Both the position numbers and the translations under genes were made by a program. From Mycobacterium sp. IS-1742 (GTDB taxonomy: Bacteria; Actinomycetota; Actinomycetes; Mycobacteriales; Mycobacteriaceae): 64,000 bases of DNA. The stretch covers positions 1-64,000 of the forward strand of contig NZ_LQIV01000017.1 in the NCBI RefSeq assembly GCF_001500125.1. Reading direction: 5' to 3'. Below are positions 53,765 to 64,000 of this stretch, piece after piece; position 1 is the stretch's first letter, and the number at the start of each line of letters is the position of its first letter. The notes beneath the pieces were generated by a model. The model was given only the letters and a program-made list of their open reading frames with translations. It was not told the DNA's origin and searched no databases.

Positions 53765-55503
53765 GCGGGCGTTCGGTCGTGGTGGCCGGGTGCGACGTCG
53801 GCAATCACACCACCGAGATCGTGCTCGCCCGAGTCGGCGGCGGCGTGGTGGAGCCACTGTCCCACGGGCAGGCGCCGACCCGCGGCCGCAAGGGTTCGGC
53901 GGAGTCCCTCGAAGGCGCCGCGGCGTTGCTGCACCGACTGGAGGTCGACGCCGGGGTGCGCGTCGACGAGGTGGTGCTCGCGGCGATCCGGCCGGTGGAC
54001 ACTGCGACCGCGCCGCTCCCGCCCGCGGTGTCGCCGCGGGCGCCGGTGCGCAGTCTGCGCCGACCGGATGCCAGCACGCCCGCGGGCACGGGCCACGGCG
54101 TCGGCGCCCACCTGCCGCTGGCCGACCTGTCCGGACCGGTGCATCCCGGCCCGGTGATCGTGTCAGTGTCGGCGACAACGGATTTCGAGGACGCCGCGCA
54201 GGCGGTCAGCGACGGGGTGGCGCGCGGCTGGGACATCGCCGGTGTGCTGGTCGCCCAGGACGACGCGGTGCTCATCCGCAACCGCATCCCGATCGACGTC
54301 CCGGTGGTGGACGAGGTCGACCTCGACGGCCTGCGCCGGGGTGCGCTGGTGGGTGTCGAGGTGGTCGCCGAGGGCCGGGCCTACCGCGCGCTGGCCGATC
54401 CGATTGCGCTGTCGGCAGCGCTGCACCTGGGCCATGACCGCCTGTTCGACGTCGCCGAGTTCACCCGCGAGCTGGCCGACGCCCCGGCGATCGCCGTCAC
54501 CGCGCGCACCGAACCCCCCGCTCCGCCCGCGGTCGACGACGACTACGTCGACTGCCGCACGGGCGGCGAGATCGTCCGCTACGCGCCCGCGGCGGCGCAC
54601 GCCGTCCTGCGTCTCGAGCCGCCGGGCAGCGCGGTCGAGGTCCGGTTGCGCGCGATGCCCGCCGCGGAACACGGCATCGCGGTCGACGACGCGTTCTTCA
54701 CCGACCTCGCGGCGATCGACAACGGGGCCTGGTTGCGCCGCGGCGTGGCCGACGCACGCGGCACCGTCGTCGCGCTGCTCGCCGCCGAGCCGGTGACCGA
54801 CGCCGCCGCAACGCTTTCCGGGCTGACCGGCCGCCCCGCGAGGACCATGGCCGGCGAACCGGCGGCGGCCGCGCGGGGCGCGCACACCACGCCGGGACTG
54901 CCACCCGGGGCGGTGGTGTGCGACATCGGCGGCGGCACAGTGGATCTGATCGGTCAGGGCCGCACGGTCACGGCGGCCGGTGCCGGCGAGACGATCACCA
55001 CGGCGGTGGCCCGGGTGCTCGGCATCCCCCGCGCGCTGGCCGAGCGGGTCAAGCGGACCCCGGCGCTACGGGTGGAGGGTCCGCACGTCGCCCATGAGGA
55101 GGACGGCCGCCGGGTGTTCCTGGACAGTCCGGCGCCCGCCGACGCGATCGGCCGGTTGTGCACCCGGGGCAGCGCGGGTCTGGTGCCGTTCTCGCACCGG
55201 TTGGCGGCCGAGGAGTGGCGCAGTCTGCGGTTGGCGATCAAACAGGAGACCGTCGCGGCGAACATCGCGCGGTGTCTGGCCACGTTCGACCACCCGCCGA
55301 GCGCGCTGGTGCTCGCCGGCGGCGGCGCACTCGACGACGAACTGCTGCGCACGGTGGGGGAGTCGCTACGGACGGCGCGGGTGGTGGTCGGCAGGGCCGA
55401 CATCGACGGGGTGCACGGTCCGCGGTTCGCGGTGGCCTCCGGGCTGGTGCATCTCTATGCCGCGTCGGCCGGGGTGTCCTGCGCGTCGCGGTCGGGGTCC
55501 TGA
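53761..55503 (+). CDS. Diol dehydratase reactivase, large (ATPase) subunit
   Basis: A 580-aa protein of the DdrA/PduG type. It has an actin/Hsp70-like ATPase fold: phosphate-1 motif GCDVGNHTTEIVL near residue 10, phosphate-2 VVCDIGGGTVDLIGQG, and VLAGGGALDDEL near the end. It exchanges damaged cobalamin for fresh cofactor in the dehydratase using ATP. The small reactivase subunit (DdrB) expected beside it is not encoded here. The 3' end overlaps the convergent PE-PPE gene by 49 bp. Confidence 0.92.
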   Translation: MSGRSVVVAGCDVGNHTTEIVLARVGGGVVEPLSHGQAPTRGRKGSAESLEGAAALLHRLEVDAGVRVDEVVLAAIRPVDTATAPLPPAVSPRAPVRSLRRPDASTPAGTGHGVGAHLPLADLSGPVHPGPVIVSVSATTDFEDAAQAVSDGVARGWDIAGVLVAQDDAVLIRNRIPIDVPVVDEVDLDGLRRGALVGVEVVAEGRAYRALADPIALSAALHLGHDRLFDVAEFTRELADAPAIAVTARTEPPAPPAVDDDYVDCRTGGEIVRYAPAAAHAVLRLEPPGSAVEVRLRAMPAAEHGIAVDDAFFTDLAAIDNGAWLRRGVADARGTVVALLAAEPVTDAAATLSGLTGRPARTMAGEPAAAARGAHTTPGLPPGAVVCDIGGGTVDLIGQGRTVTAAGAGETITTAVARVLGIPRALAERVKRTPALRVEGPHVAHEEDGRRVFLDSPAPADAIGRLCTRGSAGLVPFSHRLAAEEWRSLRLAIKQETVAANIARCLATFDHPPSALVLAGGGALDDELLRTVGESLRTARVVVGRADIDGVHGPRFAVASGLVHLYAASAGVSCASRSGS

Positions 55504-56708
55504 CCCTGGTCGTCCTCGGCGGGTTCGGTCTCCGCGGCCTCGTCGTCGCGTGACCCGGAATCGGGTTCTTCTTCCGTGTCGCCGCCGATGCTGTTGCGCT
55601 GCACGGGGGTGTCGTCGTCGCGGAGGTCGTCGGCGATCTGCTTCTGCTTCTTTTTCGCCACACGCGTGGTGGCGGGCGCCGACGGCAGGGCGTCGACGAA
55701 GTTCTCGGCGCCGTCGCGCAGCGCGTCGGGCAGCGCGGACGCGGTCTCGACGATCCGGTCGGGCGGGGTGAACACGGAGAACCGCGTGGCCCGGTCGGCG
55801 TCCTGGTAATCGGTGCCGTCGTCCACCCCGACGGTGCGGTAGTCGCGGTCGGTGTAGCCCATGTCGACGAGCAGGCGCAGCGTGGGTTCGACGGCGCCGA
55901 CGAACGGTTCGACCACGCCCGTGGTCCCGGTGGCCGCCGCCAGATCGCGGATCGGCCGCAGCAGGGGCAGGTGTTCGGCGCGGATGAGGACGTAGGTGTC
56001 GGTGCCGCCCGCCTCGCTGGTCACCACCTTCACCGACTGCGGGGCGGTTTCCAGGTCGACGTTGTCGGGTCCCTGGTCGCCGTGGACGTAGATCAGGCCT
56101 GCGACGGCGTTGGCCAGCGACAGCGGGTTCGCGTAGGCGGGGAAGTCACCGATGAGGTCGTACTCGAGCGTCACGAACGTCTCGTCGGCCGGCGACGGTG
56201 CGGCCGCGCCGGTGCTGGTGAAGCCGGGAAGCCGCAGGCCGGGGAAGCGCGAGTAGACACCGCCGTTGGGGACGAACGGGGCGGCGATGAACAGGAAATC
56301 GACGTTCTGGGCCTCGGCGGCAGTCAGCGTGCGCTTGTACCGCTCGGCGACCAGGGAGCCCTCCGAGTAGCCGACGATCAGCACAGATCCCTCGGCCGCG
56401 TCCACCGCATCGTCGAGCGGTTGCTGGCCGGCCTCCACGCTCGGATCCACCGGGAGCTGGGCCGGGTAGTGAACCCCGACGAACGTCTGGCCCGGCGGCA
56501 CCAGCGCGCCCTCGAACTTGTTCGGGATCCGGTCGCTGGTCGGGTTCCGCCAGCCGCCGACGCCGATCACGGTGTCGGCGGTGGGAATCGTGGCGGCGGT
56601 CGCGTTGGTGGCGTGACCCAGAGCCAACGCGGTGGAGATCGCGGCGGTGGCGCCGGCGACGAAGACGGGGGCGGCAGCGGAACGCCGCGTCCTGCGATGT
56701 TTGGCCAA
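55455..56708 (-). CDS. PE-PPE domain hydrolase, exported
   Basis: A 417-aa protein with a signal-like N-terminus (basic MAKHRRTRRSA, then AAPVFVAGATAAISTALALG). The PE-PPE (alpha/beta-hydrolase) domain has IGVGGWRNPTSDRIP, the nucleophile motif GYSEGS, and a distal acid/His region. The C-terminal 80 residues are acidic and disordered (EEEPDSGSRDDEAAETEPAEDD). The start is TTG at 56708; I accept it because it opens a proper signal, and no ATG or GTG does. The 3' end overlaps the reactivase gene by 49 bp. The substrate is probably a lipid or ester; this is inferred from the family. Confidence 0.85.
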   Translation of the reverse strand: MAKHRRTRRSAAAPVFVAGATAAISTALALGHATNATAATIPTADTVIGVGGWRNPTSDRIPNKFEGALVPPGQTFVGVHYPAQLPVDPSVEAGQQPLDDAVDAAEGSVLIVGYSEGSLVAERYKRTLTAAEAQNVDFLFIAAPFVPNGGVYSRFPGLRLPGFTSTGAAAPSPADETFVTLEYDLIGDFPAYANPLSLANAVAGLIYVHGDQGPDNVDLETAPQSVKVVTSEAGGTDTYVLIRAEHLPLLRPIRDLAAATGTTGVVEPFVGAVEPTLRLLVDMGYTDRDYRTVGVDDGTDYQDADRATRFSVFTPPDRIVETASALPDALRDGAENFVDALPSAPATTRVAKKKQKQIADDLRDDDTPVQRNSIGGDTEEEPDSGSRDDEAAETEPAEDDQGQDPDRDAQDTPADAA

Positions 56709-56808
56709 GACCGTGCTTTCTGGGAAGGGTGGCGGAGAAGTCGCCGACCTCGAAGGCTACCTCACAGCAAATCGACCCGCGCCCCGAAACCGTTACCGCA
56801 GCAACAAA

Positions 56809-56840
56809 GACGGCGGCCACCCCGCAGGGCAGCCGCCGTC
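56809..56840 (-). terminator. Intrinsic terminator after lpqH
   Basis: A perfect 9-bp stem GACGGCGGC/GCCGCCGTC (56809-56817 and 56832-56840), read leftward after the lpqH stop at 56859, is followed by TTTGTTG. Confidence 0.85.
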
Positions 56841-56858
56841 ACTGTGCAAACGCAACTA

Positions 56859-57359
56859 CTACGGGCAGGTGACCTCGATCTCGAACGGTTTGGTCACCGG
56901 CTGCAGCGGGTTGGCCATGTCGACGCCGGTCGCGTTGCCCTTGATGTTGTAGGTCTTGTCGTCCTTCTCGACCTCGGCGTTGCCCTGACCGGTGCCCTGC
57001 TGGAAACCGAGCGTGACGCCGTTGAAGTTGCCCAGGCCGACCGACTGCACCGCAGGCGGATCGGCCTCGGTGACCACCGCACCGATCCCGGTCGTGGCCT
57101 GACCGATCGCGATGTTGAGGTTGCCGCCCATGGAGGTGCAGGCGACGGTGCCCTGGATGTTCTGTTCCTGTCCGTCGATCACGACCTTCGCGCCGCCGGG
57201 GGCCGAGGTGGCCTGTGCCGAAGCGCTCGCTGCGGCGGTGTCGCTCGACTCCGCGGATGTCGTGGACTCGGAGGAACCGCTGTCCGAGGAACAGCCCGCC
57301 AGTCCCGCGATCACGATCGCCGCGCCGCCCACGCTCACCAGGAACCCACGTTTCACCAT
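56859..57359 (-). CDS. lpqH: LpqH-like 19-kDa lipoprotein antigen
   Basis: A 166-aa lipoprotein: [22 protein letters not shown] then lipobox Cys23. A Ser/Thr/Ala-rich linker (residues 24-55, likely glycosylated in relatives) leads to the conserved domain [21 protein letters not shown], ending EIEVTCP with a second cysteine for a disulfide. It matches Rv3763 (159 aa). Function: exposed envelope lipoprotein, TLR2 ligand in pathogens. Strong SD (AAGGAG) 6 nt before the ATG. A terminator follows the stop. Confidence 0.93.
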   Translation of the reverse strand: MVKRGFLVSVGGAAIVIAGLAGCSSDSGSSESTTSAESSDTAAASASAQATSAPGGAKVVIDGQEQNIQGTVACTSMGGNLNIAIGQATTGIGAVVTEADPPAVQSVGLGNFNGVTLGFQQGTGQGNAEVEKDDKTYNIKGNATGVDMANPLQPVTKPFEIEVTCP

Positions 57360-57485
57360 CGATCTCCTTCAGTCTTCGCGGCCCGTCCTCAGTGGCGGAG
57401 CCGTCCCGAGCAGTATCGGTGCGCTCACGCCGGCGATCATGATATTCGGGAAAATCCGCTTGCGGACGCGAGTAGGTTCGCCGCC

Positions 57486-58394
57486 ATGCAGACGCTGCGC
57501 ACCCCGGAGGACCGTTTCCGGAACCTGCCCGAATTCCCTTATCCACCAGACTATTCCGACATCGACGACGGTGACGGTGGGCGTCTGCGGGTGTCCTGGG
57601 TGCAGGACGGACCGGCCGACGGCGAACCGGTCCTGATGCTGCACGGGGAGCCGTCGTGGTCGTTCCTGTACCGCAAGATGATGCCGGTGCTGGCACGGGC
57701 CGGGTTCCGGGTGGTGTGCCCCGACCTCGTCGGCTTCGGGCGTTCCGACAAACCCACACGCGTCGAGGACCACACCTATGCCCGGCACGTCGAGTGGATG
57801 CGCACCCTGGCGTTCGACGTGCTCGACCTGCGGCGGGTCACTCTGGTGGGCCAGGACTGGGGCGGGCTGATCGGGCTGCGGCTGGCCGCCGAGCAGCCCG
57901 ACCGCTTCGCGCGGATCGTGGTGGCCAACACCGGCCTGCCGACGGGTGACATCCCGATGCCCGACATCTGGTGGCGGTTCCGCGAGGCGATGCAGTCGGC
58001 GCCGAGTGTGGACGTGGGCCGCTTCGTCGCCGGCGGGTGCCACAGGCCGATGTCCGACGAGGTGCGCGCCGGATACGACGCCCCGTTCCCGGACGATTCG
58101 TATTGCGCGGGTCCTCGGGCGATGCCCGGACTGGTGCCGACCACCCCCGACGACCCGGCGTCGGCGGCGAACCGGTCCGCGTGGGCGACACTGACGCGAA
58201 GCGAGACCCCGATGCTCGTCGCGTTCAGCGACAGCGACCCGATCACCGGCGCGATGGCGCCGATCTTCGCCCGCGAGATGCGCGGCGCCGCGGGCGTCGA
58301 CCACCCCACCATTCGCGAGGCGGGACACTTCCTGCAGGAGGACGCCGGCGAGGAGTTGGCGACGGCGATCGTGGATTTCCTGGCCCGGCACTGA
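57486..58394 (+). CDS. Haloalkane dehalogenase
   Basis: A 302-aa alpha/beta-hydrolase of the haloalkane dehalogenase HLD-I type. The oxyanion and halide motif LHGEPSWSFLYRKM is present, nucleophile Asp124 is in GQDWGG with the halide-binding Trp next to it, and His281 is in REAGHFLQED. The acid is probably Asp251 in FSDSDPITG. It releases halide from haloalkanes by hydrolysis in the cytosol. A similar gene (Rv2296) is known in M. tuberculosis. It starts at the ATG at 57486 and is 3 bp from tgt, suggesting co-transcription. Confidence 0.92.
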   Translation: MQTLRTPEDRFRNLPEFPYPPDYSDIDDGDGGRLRVSWVQDGPADGEPVLMLHGEPSWSFLYRKMMPVLARAGFRVVCPDLVGFGRSDKPTRVEDHTYARHVEWMRTLAFDVLDLRRVTLVGQDWGGLIGLRLAAEQPDRFARIVVANTGLPTGDIPMPDIWWRFREAMQSAPSVDVGRFVAGGCHRPMSDEVRAGYDAPFPDDSYCAGPRAMPGLVPTTPDDPASAANRSAWATLTRSETPMLVAFSDSDPITGAMAPIFAREMRGAAGVDHPTIREAGHFLQEDAGEELATAIVDFLARH

Positions 58395-59636
<1,242 letters not shown>

Positions 59637-59644
59637 CGCGGACA

Positions 59645-60874
59645 ATGGCGACCATGACCACCGCGGATCCCCAGACGCTGCTCGGCCGGCTGCTCGACCC
59701 CGCCAACCGCGCCGATCCCTATCCGCTGTACGCCGATCTGCGGGCAGGCGGACCGCTGGTCCTGCCCTCGGCGAACCTGGTGGTGTTCTCGTCCTTCGCC
59801 GACTGCGACGAGGTGTTGCGGCATCCCGCCTCGGCCAGTGACCGGCTCAAGTCCACCGTCGCGCAACGGGAGATCGCCGCGGGCGCGGTCGCCCGGCCGT
59901 TCGGAGCGCCCGGGTTCCTGTTCCTGGACCCGCCCGACCACACGCGGCTGCGCCGGCTGGTCAGTTCGGCGTTCGTGCCGAGGGTGGTCAAGGCGCTGGA
60001 ACCGGAGATCGTGTCGCTGGTCGATGCGCTGCTCGGCGCGGTGGCGGACAAGGGTGAGTTCGACGTCGTCGCCGATCTGGCGTATCCGCTGCCGGTCGCG
60101 GTGATCTGTCGCCTGCTCGGGGTGCCGCTCGAGGACGAGCCGCAGTTCAGCCGCGCGTCGGCGTTGCTGGCCCAGTCCCTCGACCCGTTCGTCACCGTCA
60201 CCGGTCAGGCGGCGCAGGGATTCGAGCAGCGGCTTGAGGCGGGACAGTGGCTCCGCGGCTACCTGCGGGAGCTGATCGGAAAGCGCCGGGTCGAACCGCG
60301 TGACGACCTGATCTCGGGGCTGATCGCCGCCGAGGAGGCCGGCGACCAGCTCACCGAGGACGAGATCGTCGCCACCTGCAACCTGCTGCTGGTGGCCGGA
60401 CACGAGACGACGGTGAACCTGATCGCCAACGCGATCCTGGCGATGCTGCGCCATCCCGGTCAGTGGAGCGCGCTGGCCGCGGATCCGCAGCGGGTGTCGG
60501 CGGTGGCCGAGGAGACGTTGCGCTACGACCCGCCCGTGCAACTCGTCGGCCGAATCGCCGCCGAGGACATGACCGTCGGCGGCGTCACGGTGCCCAGGGG
60601 CGACAGCATGCTGCTCCTGCTGGCCGCCGCGCACCGCGATCCCGAGACCTTCGAGCAGGCCGACTCGTTCGACCCGGACCGTGCCCACATCCGGCACCTC
60701 GGGTTCGGCAAGGGGCCGCACTTCTGCCTCGGTGCCCCGCTGGCCCGGTTGGAGGCGGCGGTCGCGCTGTCGGCGGTGACGGCCCGGTTCCCCGACGCCC
60801 GTTTGGCGGCCGAACCGGTCTACAAACCGAACCTCACGCTGCGCGGTATGGACACGCTTTCCGTCGCCATTTAG
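59645..60874 (+). CDS. Cytochrome P450
   Basis: A 409-aa soluble class I P450. The I-helix motif LLVAGHETT, ExxR (EETLRYDPP), and the heme loop FGKGPHFCLGAPLAR with Cys361 are complete. The P450 oxidises an unknown small substrate with electrons from a ferredoxin; no redox partner gene is close. The ATG at 59645 was used; a GTG at 59633 that overlaps the tgt stop as GTGA is an equally reasonable start. CYP family cannot be assigned without alignment. Confidence 0.92.
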   Translation: MATMTTADPQTLLGRLLDPANRADPYPLYADLRAGGPLVLPSANLVVFSSFADCDEVLRHPASASDRLKSTVAQREIAAGAVARPFGAPGFLFLDPPDHTRLRRLVSSAFVPRVVKALEPEIVSLVDALLGAVADKGEFDVVADLAYPLPVAVICRLLGVPLEDEPQFSRASALLAQSLDPFVTVTGQAAQGFEQRLEAGQWLRGYLRELIGKRRVEPRDDLISGLIAAEEAGDQLTEDEIVATCNLLLVAGHETTVNLIANAILAMLRHPGQWSALAADPQRVSAVAEETLRYDPPVQLVGRIAAEDMTVGGVTVPRGDSMLLLLAAAHRDPETFEQADSFDPDRAHIRHLGFGKGPHFCLGAPLARLEAAVALSAVTARFPDARLAAEPVYKPNLTLRGMDTLSVAI

Positions 60875-60951
60875 CGCCTAAACGAACGAATCAGCGGAAA
60901 AGTACGCGTAAAGCCGACCATTTCGTCGGAGTCGGCGGCTAGGTTCTAGCT

Positions 60952-62172
60952 ATGCGAATTCTGTTGGTGGGTGCCGGCGGCGTCGGGTCGGCCTTCTGCG
61001 CGATCGCCGCGCGCCGCGACTTCTTCGAGCAGATCGTCGTCTGCGACTACGACGAGGCCCGCGCGCGCCAGGCTGCCGAGGCGGTGGGTGACCCGCGGTT
61101 CACCCCGGCGCAGGTCGACGCGACGTCGGCGGACGCGGTCGCGGCGCTGGTCGGCGAGCATGCGATCACCCACGTCATGAACGCCGTCGACCCGCGGTTC
61201 GTGATGCCGATCTTCACCGGGGCGCTCGCCGGCGGCGCCGACTACCTCGACATGGCGATGAGCCTGTCGCGCCGTCACCCCGATCAGCCCTACGAGCTGA
61301 CCGGGGTGAAACTGGGCGACGAGCAGTTCGCCGTCGAGGATCGGTGGCGCGATGCGGGCCGGCTGGCGCTCGTCGGCATCGGCGTCGAACCGGGCCTGTC
61401 CGACGTGTTCGCCCGCTACGCCGCCGACCACCTGTTCTCCGACATCGACGAACTCGGCACCCGCGACGGGTCGAACCTCACGGTCGAGGGTTATGACTTC
61501 GCGCCGTCGTTCTCCATCTGGACCACGATCGAGGAATGCCTCAACCCGCCGGTCATCTGGGAGGACGGCCGCGGCTGGTTCGTCACCGAACCGTTCAGCG
61601 AGCCGGAGGTCTTCGACTTCCCCGACGGCATCGGTCCGGTCGAGTGCGTCAACGTCGAGCACGAAGAGGTGCTGCTGATGCCGCGCTGGGTGAAATGCAA
61701 ACGGGCGACGTTCAAATACGGCCTCGGCGCCGAGTTCATCGACGTGCTCAAGACGCTGCACAAACTGGGCCTGGACCGCACCGACAAGGTGCGGGTGGGA
61801 GGTGTCGAGGTGTCACCGCGCGACGTGGTGGCCGCGTGCCTGCCGAACCCGGCCACCCTGGGTCCGAGGATGAAGGGCAAGACCTGCGCGGGTCTCTGGG
61901 TGACCGGCATCGGCAAGGACGGCGCTCCGCGCTCGACGTACCTGTACCACGTCGTCGACAACGAGTGGTCCATGACCGAATACGGCCACCAGTGTGTCGT
62001 CTGGCAGACGGCCGTCAATCCCGTTGTGGCATTGGAACTCCTGGCGAGCGGCACATGGAGTGGCGCCGGCGTGCTCGGCCCGGAGGCGTTCGATGCGGTG
62101 CCGTTCCTGAAACTGCTGACGGCCTACGGATCACCGTGGGGTGTCCGAGAACTCAGCGCTACAGCGGGTTGA
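60952..62172 (+). CDS. Saccharopine dehydrogenase-family oxidoreductase
   Basis: A 406-aa protein with Rossmann motif GAGGVGSAF at residues 7-15, the [22 protein letters not shown] region and the LYS9-like C-terminal domain (YEVVDNEW-like [27 protein letters not shown]). Family members act as saccharopine, lysine-6- or homospermidine-type dehydrogenases; the exact reaction is open. Start ATG at 60952 follows 77 bp of non-coding DNA after the P450. The 3' end overlaps the convergent ABC ATPase gene by 14 bp. Confidence 0.87.
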   Translation: MRILLVGAGGVGSAFCAIAARRDFFEQIVVCDYDEARARQAAEAVGDPRFTPAQVDATSADAVAALVGEHAITHVMNAVDPRFVMPIFTGALAGGADYLDMAMSLSRRHPDQPYELTGVKLGDEQFAVEDRWRDAGRLALVGIGVEPGLSDVFARYAADHLFSDIDELGTRDGSNLTVEGYDFAPSFSIWTTIEECLNPPVIWEDGRGWFVTEPFSEPEVFDFPDGIGPVECVNVEHEEVLLMPRWVKCKRATFKYGLGAEFIDVLKTLHKLGLDRTDKVRVGGVEVSPRDVVAACLPNPATLGPRMKGKTCAGLWVTGIGKDGAPRSTYLYHVVDNEWSMTEYGHQCVVWQTAVNPVVALELLASGTWSGAGVLGPEAFDAVPFLKLLTAYGSPWGVRELSATAG

Positions 62173-62914
62173 GGATGCGCTGCAGGAACTGACGCGTGCG
62201 CTCCTCCTTCGGGTCGCCGATCACCGCCTCGGGCGGACCCTGTTCGAGGATGACGCCGCGGTCGGTGAACAGCACCTGATGCGACACCTGCCGCGCGAAC
62301 TGGATCTCGTGGGTGACCACGACCAGCGTCCACCCCTCGACGGCCAGATCCTTGATGACCGAGAGCACTTCGCCGACGAGCTCGGGGTCCAGGGCCGAGG
62401 TCGGCTCGTCGAAGAGAACCACCTTGGGCCGCAGGGCCAACGCTCGTGCGATCCCGACCCGCTGCTGCTGTCCGCCCGAGAGCTGGTACGGGTACTGGTC
62501 GCGTTTCTCGGCCAGACCCACCTGGGCGAGCAGGTCGGCCGCGGCCGCCTCGGCCTCCTCCTTCGGGCGCTTCTGCACGACGATCGGACCCTCGGTCACG
62601 TTCTGCAGCACCGTCTTGTGGGGGAAGAGATTGTGGGACTGGAAGACGAACCCGCTCTGCATCCGGTAGCGGCGCAACTCGTCCTTGCGCACCGGCTTGC
62701 CGAAGTCGACGCTGACGTCACCGATGCAAACCGTTCCGGCATCGGGCACGTCGAGTGCGTTGAGCGCCCGCAGCAGCGTCGTCTTCCCCGACCCCGACGG
62801 TCCGATGATCGTCGTCACCGACCCCGCAGGTACCCGGAACGACACCCCTTTGAGTACTTCGTTGTCGCCGAAGGCCTTGTGCAATCCCTCGGCGACCACC
62901 CGGTCCTCGGTCAT
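62159..62914 (-). CDS. Polar amino acid ABC transporter ATPase (GlnQ type)
   Basis: A 251-aa ABC ATPase: Walker [10 protein letters not shown] at residues 38-46, Q-loop [11 protein letters not shown], signature [16 protein letters not shown], Walker [14 protein letters not shown], switch His in VVTHEIQFA. The spacing and [10 protein letters not shown] motif match the polar amino acid uptake (PAAT) group. The ATG overlaps the stop of the fused permease gene as ATGA. It powers uptake, probably of cystine, glutamine or a related amino acid. Confidence 0.92.
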   Translation of the reverse strand: MTEDRVVAEGLHKAFGDNEVLKGVSFRVPAGSVTTIIGPSGSGKTTLLRALNALDVPDAGTVCIGDVSVDFGKPVRKDELRRYRMQSGFVFQSHNLFPHKTVLQNVTEGPIVVQKRPKEEAEAAAADLLAQVGLAEKRDQYPYQLSGGQQQRVGIARALALRPKVVLFDEPTSALDPELVGEVLSVIKDLAVEGWTLVVVTHEIQFARQVSHQVLFTDRGVILEQGPPEAVIGDPKEERTRQFLQRILNPL

Positions 62915-64000
62915 CTCGCCACGTACCTTTCCAGCCGGCGTTCGATGCGGCCCTGGCCGAACGACAACACCAGACAGATCACCCAGTAATACACCGCGGC
63001 CGTGCCGTACAGCGCGAAGAACTCGAACGTCGGGGCGGCGACGATCTGCGCCTGCCGCAACAGCTCGGTGACCAGGATGGTCGACGCCAGTGACGTGTCC
63101 TTGACCAGCGAGATGAGCGTGTTCGACAGCGGCGGCACGGCCACCCGGGCGGCCTGTGGCAACACGATGCGGCGCAGCGACGTGGCGTAGTTCATGCCGA
63201 TCGTCTCCGCGGCCTCCCACTGCCCCTTCGGGATGGACAGGATCGCCGAGCGGATGATCTCGGCGGCGTAGCCACCGACGTTGAGCGAGAACGCGATCAC
63301 CGCGGCCGGGAACGGGTCGATCCGCACCCCGAACTCGGGCAGCGCGAAGAACACGATGAACAACTGCACCAGCAGCGGCGTACCGCGGATCACCGAGATG
63401 TAGAAGCGGGCGACGTTGCTCAGCACCACATTGGACGACAGCCGGGCCAGCGCCACTCCGAGCGCGATCACCAGGCCGATCGCGAAACTGATCATGGTCA
63501 GCGGAATCGTCATCGTCAGCGCCGCCCGCGCCAGCGGCCACAGATTGTCACCGATCAGCTGCCACGTCGACCGCGGCGCCGCGGCGTCGGCCCGTTCGGG
63601 TGCGCCGGAGGCGTTGGCGTTGAGGTACTTCTGCGATATCGACGCGAGCGTGCCGTCGGCGCGCAACTCGTCGAGAGCGCGGTTGAGTTCGGGGAGCAGC
63701 CCGCTGTCCTTGCGCGCCGCGAAGCCCTGTTCGCTCTTCTCCCCGACGGTGCCGGCGATCTTGACCGAGGTGTCGCCGGTCTCGGCCAGGTAGGCGTACA
63801 CCGCGATGCTGTCGTTGACGACGACGTCCACCCGGCCCTGGTTGAGCAGCGTGATGGCCTGGGTGAAACCCTCGACGGCCTCGACCCGGGCGCCGGCTTT
63901 GCGCGCCACCTCCGACCAGTTGCTGGTGGCGTTCTCGGCGGCGACCTTGCCCGCCAGGTCGTCGAGCGTGGTGATGGAATCCTCGTCGGCGCGGGTGACG
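62911..64000 (-). CDS. Fused substrate-binding/permease protein of an amino acid ABC transporter (5' end outside)
   Basis: About 362 residues are visible; no start lies in the window, so the gene continues beyond 64000. The N-terminal visible part is a periplasmic amino-acid-binding lobe ([51 protein letters not shown]). It is followed, after a short linker ([17 protein letters not shown]), by a HisM-type permease with helices and the coupling loop [22 protein letters not shown]. So one polypeptide carries the receptor and the channel, as in GlnP-like proteins of Gram-positive bacteria. It is coupled to the ATPase gene. Confidence 0.9.
   Translation of the reverse strand, partial: VTRADEDSITTLDDLAGKVAAENATSNWSEVARKAGARVEAVEGFTQAITLLNQGRVDVVVNDSIAVYAYLAETGDTSVKIAGTVGEKSEQGFAARKDSGLLPELNRALDELRADGTLASISQKYLNANASGAPERADAAAPRSTWQLIGDNLWPLARAALTMTIPLTMISFAIGLVIALGVALARLSSNVVLSNVARFYISVIRGTPLLVQLFIVFFALPEFGVRIDPFPAAVIAFSLNVGGYAAEIIRSAILSIPKGQWEAAETIGMNYATSLRRIVLPQAARVAVPPLSNTLISLVKDTSLASTILVTELLRQAQIVAAPTFEFFALYGTAAVYYWVICLVLSFGQGRIERRLERYVAR

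Overview
The window is chromosomal DNA of a mycobacterium, most likely a rapid-growing Mycolicibacterium-type species. It is GC-rich, and it carries the complete dprE1-dprE2-aftA-embC-embA-embB arabinogalactan locus, the galactan export genes (wzt, glfT1, wzm), a bacterial proteasome activator (bpa), lpqH, a cutinase, a PE-PPE-domain protein and the gene order known around Rv3752c-Rv3783 of M. tuberculosis. A GjpA-type porin, a B12-dependent diol dehydratase and a queuine-type tgt point to an environmental species rather than the M. tuberculosis complex. No insertion sequence, phage, CRISPR array or other obvious foreign island is visible.

Layout. 1-788: the 5' part of a DUF222/HNH (13E12-type) gene. 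824-14641 (minus): the arabinan operon, with coupled or nearly abutting genes. 14751-17427 (plus): a translationally coupled trio (DUF1023 alpha/beta hydrolase, lipoprotein, small EspC-like protein with a YxxxD motif), which looks like a type VII secretion-style module. 17435-20925: GtrA protein, a MocR regulator divergent from an AhpD-like enzyme, a kinase-like protein and a zinc-ribbon protein. 21023-22396: a GjpA-like porin behind an AT-rich control region with a 14-bp palindrome. 22743-25797 (minus): bpa-wzt-glfT1-wzm. 26222-32423: a cysteine-desulfurase-like protein without the catalytic lysine, quinone oxidoreductase/MarR pair, tRNA-Ser(UGA), echA21, small genes and the pat/hisC2 aminotransferase. 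32506-33098: tRNA-Ser(GCU), tRNA-Arg(ACG), a strong hairpin and a small membrane ORF. 33132-41589: cutinase, NTF2-like protein, phosphoesterase, YjbR, zwf, alkylsulfatase, SDR, histidine phosphatase, FadE36-like protein and LapA-like protein.

41733-45878 is a compact proXVWZ osmoprotectant importer followed by a glycolipid-binding-domain protein. tyrA is convergent to it; tadA and its partner follow, then tRNA-Ser(CGA). 48153-51091 holds small secreted proteins and a penicillin-binding lipoprotein. 51183-55503 encodes a fused diol dehydratase, its small subunit and its reactivase. A PE-PPE hydrolase gene and lpqH follow on the minus strand, then haloalkane dehalogenase-tgt-P450 and a saccharopine-dehydrogenase-like gene on the plus strand. 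The window ends inside a polar amino-acid ABC transporter with a fused binding protein and permease.

The main theme is cell-envelope assembly: decaprenyl-phosphoryl-arabinose synthesis (DprE1/E2), its use by AftA and EmbA/B/C, start of galactan synthesis (GlfT1) and export (Wzm/Wzt), plus envelope lipoproteins, a porin and a PBP. Genes are tightly packed: many neighbours overlap as ATGA or GTGA, and three convergent pairs share the tetranucleotide CTAG as a two-way stop. Family names and M. tuberculosis equivalents are given from recognition of the sequences; no database search was run.
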